DNA of 47,300 nt. Origin: an uncultured Spirochaetaceae bacterium (GTDB taxonomy: Bacteria; Spirochaetota; Spirochaetia; Sphaerochaetales; Sphaerochaetaceae). Below the pieces are notes generated by a model. That model made no database searches and was not told where the DNA came from. It saw nothing but the letters and a program-made list of their open reading frames with translations. Position 1 is the first letter of the stretch. Each line of letters opens with the position of its first letter. The stretch covers positions 1-47,300 of the forward strand of contig CAMDZB010000008.1 in assembly GCA_945910645.1 (NCBI GenBank), in the 5' to 3' direction. Below, one piece after another: positions 43,368-47,300 of the stretch. The position numbers were made by a program, and so were the translations under genes.

Positions 43368-44675
43368 TTATTTTATGTAACGAGCTTCCATGTAGTAGCG
43401 TTTCTCTTCCGCCTCTCCCATGCTGAATGTCTTTCTTGGAAGGGCACCATCCTTGATGATTGACTCAAAGAATGTGTCCTTAGAAATTGCAGGAAGGAAT
43501 AGACCAATGTTGCCCTTCTGGCTTCCGATTGCATCTGTAGCCTCATAGCCGTGGATGTAGTCAACGCTGCCCTTATTCTTCTTCTGAAGTGCCTCGATTA
43601 CCTTCTGGATGCTACCTGCAGGGATAGCTGATTTTGCACCCTCAAGTGTATAGATGAAGTACTCACCCTCTGCGTTAATCGCAAATGAATGAGTGTCTGA
43701 CTTCTTGAGGAATGTCTTGATAGCCTTGAGATTCTTAACACTTTCCTTTGTGAATGACTTACATGTCTTCTTAAGCTCATCCTCGAAGTCCTTTAGTGTA
43801 AGGTCAAAGAATGCTCTATGGATAGCCTCAAACTCAATTCCCTTATCAAAGATGTTCTCGATTTCAACAAGGCAGTAACGAGCAGGATGGTTCTTCTTCT
43901 CTTCATCAGAAAGTGAACCCTTTATATCCTCCCAGCACTGTTTTGCTGTTGCAAAGCTGTGGTTACCATCGCCCATTGCGAATAGTAGTGGATTCTTCTT
44001 ATCAAGAGTTGATGCAAGAGCTGTGAATGCATCTGCAACCTTATTAAGCAGCTCTTCACTGTTTACAGCGTAACCCTCAACGTGTCCACCGCCGAGCATT
44101 AGGTCTGTGCTGTATAGGCACTCAAGCTCCTTCTCTATCTTTGCAAGTGGCTCAATGATGCTCTTCTTTTTGTCGCTGATTAATACAAGAATGTGTGGAA
44201 GTTCAAGAATTGCGTTCTTTCTGATTGCAACACGTGGTGGTATTCTTGAAAGGATTGTACCCTCTGTTGCTCTGATGAGCGTCTTTGCTCCCTTCTCCCA
44301 GCTGTATGCCTCGAGGTCTAGAGCAAGCATTAGTCCGTATCTTACCTTTCCTGATGCAAGAGTTCTCTTAACGAGCACGAGTGTATCCTTGTACTCATCA
44401 AATACGCCCTTGTTTTTGTAGAAGTTCATTGTGTCGTTAATCCAACCGATGCGTGCATCCTTGTCTTCATCCTCAAGGTAAACTTCTGGGAATGTAATAT
44501 GCAGTGTGCTGTCTTTTCCGTAGCAGATTGACTGAACTTTGTCCCAATAATCTCTCTGGCTTGTGAACTGATCACATGCGATTACAGCCCAAGCGCCAAG
44601 GTCTTCACCCTTGTTTGGCAATAGGATATTTGGTACTGTACAGCCTAACTTGTTTAATTTTTCTTTTGCGTTCAT
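43368..44675 (-). CDS. DUF1015 family protein
   Basis: Cytoplasmic 435-residue protein of the DUF1015/COG4198 family, of uncertain function. The hallmark MGDGNHSFATAKQCW lies near residue 235 (relatives have DGHHRYET), and the N-terminal part has ILLPNKGEDLGAWAVIACDQ and LVLVKRTLASGKVRYGLML. AAGGAG precedes the ATG by about 12 bases, and a strong extended -10 promoter stands further upstream, so this gene has a normal leader. Family members are widespread in spirochaetes and clostridia. Confidence 0.88.
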   Translation of the reverse strand: MNAKEKLNKLGCTVPNILLPNKGEDLGAWAVIACDQFTSQRDYWDKVQSICYGKDSTLHITFPEVYLEDEDKDARIGWINDTMNFYKNKGVFDEYKDTLVLVKRTLASGKVRYGLMLALDLEAYSWEKGAKTLIRATEGTILSRIPPRVAIRKNAILELPHILVLISDKKKSIIEPLAKIEKELECLYSTDLMLGGGHVEGYAVNSEELLNKVADAFTALASTLDKKNPLLFAMGDGNHSFATAKQCWEDIKGSLSDEEKKNHPARYCLVEIENIFDKGIEFEAIHRAFFDLTLKDFEDELKKTCKSFTKESVKNLKAIKTFLKKSDTHSFAINAEGEYFIYTLEGAKSAIPAGSIQKVIEALQKKNKGSVDYIHGYEATDAIGSQKGNIGLFLPAISKDTFFESIIKDGALPRKTFSMGEAEEKRYYMEARYIK

Positions 44676-44722
44676 ACTAAAAAAACTCTCCTTAAAAGGT
44701 ACGTAAAGATTTCTATTTTTAT

Positions 44723-44731
44723 ATTATATCA
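44723..44731 (-). promoter_or_regulatory. Extended -10 promoter of the DUF1015 gene
   Basis: On the minus strand TGA-TATAAT (TATAAT at 44723-44728) forms an extended -10 element. The expected leader is about 40 bases and includes AAGGAG. Confidence 0.6.
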
Positions 44732-44742
44732 TACTAATTTAT

Positions 44743-44772
44743 TTGATAAAAGAACAAGACATAGAGTAATAT
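44743..44772 (+). promoter_or_regulatory. Sigma-70 promoter of the small membrane protein gene (predicted leaderless)
   Basis: TTGATA (44743-44748), an 18-base spacer and TAATAT (44767-44772), then six bases and ATG 44779. No Shine-Dalgarno sequence is present. Confidence 0.65.
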
Positions 44773-44778
44773 TAAATT

Positions 44779-45111
44779 ATGCTTGAAAAAAGAAGGGTTT
44801 TAGAACTGTCTCACCGCATCAACAACTGGCTTTTTAGCGGATTTCTTTTTATATGGTTGATACTCTTGGGATGCTGCTTTTTACCCCTGCCAAAGGAGTT
44901 CATCGAGGCGCTTTATACCATACTTTTGATAGTCGACATAACTCTTGGAATTTCAATAATTTACATCTATATCATGGCGCTTGTTGTACACATCTCTGAC
45001 AGGATCGGATCGCCACGCATTTTAATCGTAAATACAGTCAAGCTTGTACTCATAACTCTCTTTACCACAGTAGCTATGATTTTAAAAGAGCTGATGGTAT
45101 ACGGAATCTAA
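44779..45111 (+). CDS. Small membrane protein of unknown function
   Basis: A 110-residue protein with three predicted helices (about residues 18-35, 42-67, 84-105) separated by short loops, including HISDRIGSPRI. I recognise no family. The start fits the leaderless promoter upstream. Its stop overlaps that of the convergent TsaC-like gene. Confidence 0.7.
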   Translation: MLEKRRVLELSHRINNWLFSGFLFIWLILLGCCFLPLPKEFIEALYTILLIVDITLGISIIYIYIMALVVHISDRIGSPRILIVNTVKLVLITLFTTVAMILKELMVYGI

Positions 45112-46115
45112 TCCTGAAGCGGTAAATGCGCCTCAAGTTCCTCACGGGGGTATGCCCCTTCGCGCCTGATTACAAACGGGTATACGGTTGCATCAAGCAA
45201 CGTTGATGGCTCTGAGAATTTTGCGTCAGGATTATAGCCTATTATGTCAACCTTGCTGCCAAACTGACTCTTAATAGCACGTATATCATTAAGTGGTGGC
45301 TCTCCTGAGATGTTCACGCTTGTTGAGTAGATTGGACCTGTGATGTTCACTATTCTCTCAAGATCCCTATCATCTGGAACTCTAACTGCAAGAGTGCCGC
45401 TCTTATCAGCCTTAAGCCCGATTACAGAAAGAGGTGCAGGCCAAAGTCCATACACGTCGCTTGAGAGGTTCTTTCCGAAGATGTGCTTTGCCTTAGAAAG
45501 CGTTGCAAGCACTATGAAGTTCTTGTTAGGATCACGATCCTTGATGCGTTCGATGCGCTTTTTGTTGCTATCATCCATGAGTGCAGAGATGCCGTACACC
45601 GTGTCGGTTGGTATGATTGCAATTCCTCCAACTGCGATGGTATCACAGACCTTGTTAAAGCCGTCGCGCGTTCTGATATCAACAACCTTATCGTCGAAGA
45701 TTTGATCCTCGCCTTTTGCCTTTCTCTCAAGCTCACGAGCTTCGTATTCTTCCCTGGTTTTCTTGTAGTTTTTAATCACGATTAAGGCGCCAACGACAAG
45801 CATAGCTGCAGAAGTAAACACGATGACGATGAAGATCTTGTATGGTTTGGTCATCGATGAGAATAGCTCATAGCCTGTCTCTTGGAACGCATCGGGGTCG
45901 TTTGCGAACACCACATCGCCGTTTGCAGTGTAGTCTTTAACGCTTCCCATGCGAGCATTTTGGTATGAAACCTCCTGTATTTTCCCCTCAAGTTCGGTGT
46001 TCTTTTCAATCACTTCCTGGGTTCGAAAATACGATTTATTGCCAAAAAGAGCCAGAAAAAGGAACATCAGAGCCAGTGCAAAAATAGCTATTATAATTAT
46101 CTTTCTACTTGTCAT
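45108..46115 (-). CDS. Membrane-anchored TsaC/Sua5-like (YrdC) protein with FtsB-like N-terminus
   Basis: A 335-residue protein. Residues 5-25 are a transmembrane helix, followed by a short coiled coil (IEKNTELEGKIQEVSYQNAR) that recalls the FtsB/DivIC layout, then a second helix at 92-115. Residues 145-330 are a YrdC domain, which makes threonylcarbamoyl-AMP for tRNA t6A: AIIPTDTVYGISA (threonine/ATP site), KKRIERIKDR, LWPAPLSVIGLK (normally WPGPxTxIL), LAVRVPDD, STSVNISGEPP and EPSTLLDA. Membership of the family is clear; the PAP change and the membrane tether are unusual. With N-in topology the catalytic domain would be cytoplasmic. A full-size free TsaC may exist elsewhere. Confidence 0.75.
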   Translation of the reverse strand: MTSRKIIIIAIFALALMFLFLALFGNKSYFRTQEVIEKNTELEGKIQEVSYQNARMGSVKDYTANGDVVFANDPDAFQETGYELFSSMTKPYKIFIVIVFTSAAMLVVGALIVIKNYKKTREEYEARELERKAKGEDQIFDDKVVDIRTRDGFNKVCDTIAVGGIAIIPTDTVYGISALMDDSNKKRIERIKDRDPNKNFIVLATLSKAKHIFGKNLSSDVYGLWPAPLSVIGLKADKSGTLAVRVPDDRDLERIVNITGPIYSTSVNISGEPPLNDIRAIKSQFGSKVDIIGYNPDAKFSEPSTLLDATVYPFVIRREGAYPREELEAHLPLQD

Positions 46116-46228
46116 AAAATCGCCTTATAGGATATAATAATATATAATATACGGTTTTTAGTAAAGATTTTTCGGTAAGCTCGCCTTGAATCAAAACTAC
46201 GAACCACTTATAAGGAGCGGAATTTCTT

Positions 46229-47300
46229 ATGAAGTCAAAAACGGCGAAAACCATCCTGATTTCACTACTAATTTCTTTGATCTTAATTGCTGGTGCATCA
46301 GCAGTCATCTTGTTTGTATTACTACCACAAGGAATTATCTCCCAGGAATGGCTGTATCACTTTTTCATAAGTGCTATACCTGCATTCGCAGTAGCTTTGT
46401 TGCTTGCAATTGCTCTACTTTGGATAGAGCATTCAATTTCATCGTCGAAAGCTGAACTAGCTGAATACGACAGTGAGGAGATAGAGCCCGGAACTTATGA
46501 TGAAAGTTTACAGGATATGCCGTTTGACAGCGATTATTCAATGGATTCATCCGCCGTACCTAACGACTGGGAGTATGTTGAGGAGTTCGATAGTCTTCCT
46601 AAGAAGGAACAGGATGAAATCGCAGAAAAGCTTCCAGAGGAACCAGAGGCTGAAAAAGAACTAGCTCCATTTGGCGAATTTGAGTTTGATATTCCTTCCG
46701 CACCTATCAAGTTCAAAGAGCTATCTGCAGCAACAGCAGCCGTAAACTTTGCTTTCCACAAAGATACAATGGAACGCCCAGAAGGCGAAAACTACATTGC
46801 TCCTACTAAAGAACAGATTGCAAAAGGCGAATTTGTAATGCATCTTGCTCCAACAAAAGCTGCCGACTTTGAGGTTGATCCTTCCGATGCATTCAACGCA
46901 CTATCATCAAAATTCCCTAAAGTACTTCATGAATTTAGCGAGTTTATATTTGACATTCCAGAGGCTCCGAAGAAAAAAGAAGTAAAAGAGCTATCCGCAG
47001 CAAAATCAATCGTTGACTTCACATGGAACAAGGACACTATGAAGCGCCCTGAGGGTGAGATGTACATCGCTCCAACTAAGGCTCAGATTGCAAGAGGTGA
47101 ATTTATAATGCATCTTGCTCCAACAAAAGACGTCGCCTTTGGGGTTGATCCTTCCGATGCATTCAACGCACTATCATCAAAATTCCCTAAAGTACTTCAT
47201 GAATTTAGCGAGTTTATATTTGACATTCCAGAGGCTCCGAAGAAAAAAGAAGTAAAAGAGCTATCCGCAGCAAAATCAATCGTTGACTTCACATGGAACA
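46229..47300 (+). CDS. Membrane protein with 88-90 residue tandem repeats, open at the window end
   Basis: The frame starts at ATG 46229 with TAAGGAG 11 bases upstream and runs without a stop to the window end (357 codons seen). Residues 7-33 and 42-68 are transmembrane helices, giving a cytoplasmic C-terminal part. An acidic linker (about 75-145) leads to repeats that begin FxFDIPxAP and contain KELSAA, RPEGExYIAPTKxQIAxGEF, MHLAPTK and VDPSDAFNALSSKFPKVLHE. Copy 1 is 88 residues, copy 2 is 90, copy 3 is cut off. I recognise no family; an abundance of YIAPTK/HLAPTK suggests a structural or binding role. Confidence 0.85.
   Translation, partial: MKSKTAKTILISLLISLILIAGASAVILFVLLPQGIISQEWLYHFFISAIPAFAVALLLAIALLWIEHSISSSKAELAEYDSEEIEPGTYDESLQDMPFDSDYSMDSSAVPNDWEYVEEFDSLPKKEQDEIAEKLPEEPEAEKELAPFGEFEFDIPSAPIKFKELSAATAAVNFAFHKDTMERPEGENYIAPTKEQIAKGEFVMHLAPTKAADFEVDPSDAFNALSSKFPKVLHEFSEFIFDIPEAPKKKEVKELSAAKSIVDFTWNKDTMKRPEGEMYIAPTKAQIARGEFIMHLAPTKDVAFGVDPSDAFNALSSKFPKVLHEFSEFIFDIPEAPKKKEVKELSAAKSIVDFTWN
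46679..47300 (+). repeat. 270-nt coding tandem repeat
   Basis: Copies start at 46679, 46943 and 47213. Copies 2 and 3 have a 270-nt period. The segment 46873-47030 is identical to 47143-47300 over 158 bases, up to the window edge. Copy 1 is clearly more diverged, so the later copies look recently duplicated or homogenised. Confidence 0.95.

Overview
The window looks like a complete or near-complete contig from a bacterial chromosome of modest GC, probably a host-associated spirochaete of the Treponema type. That is inference from gene content: a short threonyl-tRNA synthetase without TGS domain, type III glutamine synthetase, a DUF1015 protein, a cdsA-dxr pair, single-subunit asparagine synthetase AsnA and a citrate lyase cluster. 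No rRNA, tRNA, insertion sequence or CRISPR array was seen. Both ends lie in repeats (a 55-nt tandem duplication on the left, a 270-nt repeat on the right), which suggests that repeats stopped the assembly.

Layout. 1-3.5 kb: membrane protein, thrC and groL on the minus strand. 3.6-6.7 kb: a two-gene ABC importer without its binding protein. 6.8-11 kb: a minus-strand run of a degenerate RloA/RloB-like pair, gltX, a frameshifted mini-ORF and a serine acetyltransferase. 11-13.1 kb: cdsA-dxr, flanked by two copies of a GTACATTTTGTAC dyad. 13.2-17.7 kb: comEC-like gene, aroQ and a copper ATPase whose last domain has its own ribosome site. 17.7-21.8 kb: a probable acquired island with a nucleotidyltransferase-aminotransferase fusion, a relic of the rpoC 3' end and a treble-clef/PDDEXK/NUMOD nuclease. 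21.9-24.3 kb: rRNA/tRNA methyltransferase, rpiB, asd. 24.4-28.9 kb: citrate uptake and lyase (citD-citE-citF-transporter). 29-31.8 kb: asnA-xth-azlC-azlD. 32-35.1 kb: ribbon-helix-helix mini-protein, rdgB, sigma-like protein, MFS transporter. 35.2-42 kb: thrS divergent from a phosphatase, then ligA, a ModE-like regulator and glnN. 42-47.3 kb: MATE exporter, DUF1015 protein, a small membrane protein, a membrane-tethered TsaC-like protein and an open-ended repeat protein.

Genes in operons are tightly packed; ATGA or TAATG junctions recur. Genes that open a transcript fall into two classes. Some have a clear Shine-Dalgarno sequence (groL, AAA ATPase, citD, asnA, DUF1015). About seven have a sigma-70 -10 box only 6-9 nt before the ATG, which predicts leaderless mRNAs. 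The most interesting items are the RloAB-like pair with altered catalytic motifs fixed upstream of gltX, the leaderless promoter class, the internal copZ start within copA, the membrane-tethered TsaC fusion and the 18-22 kb island.
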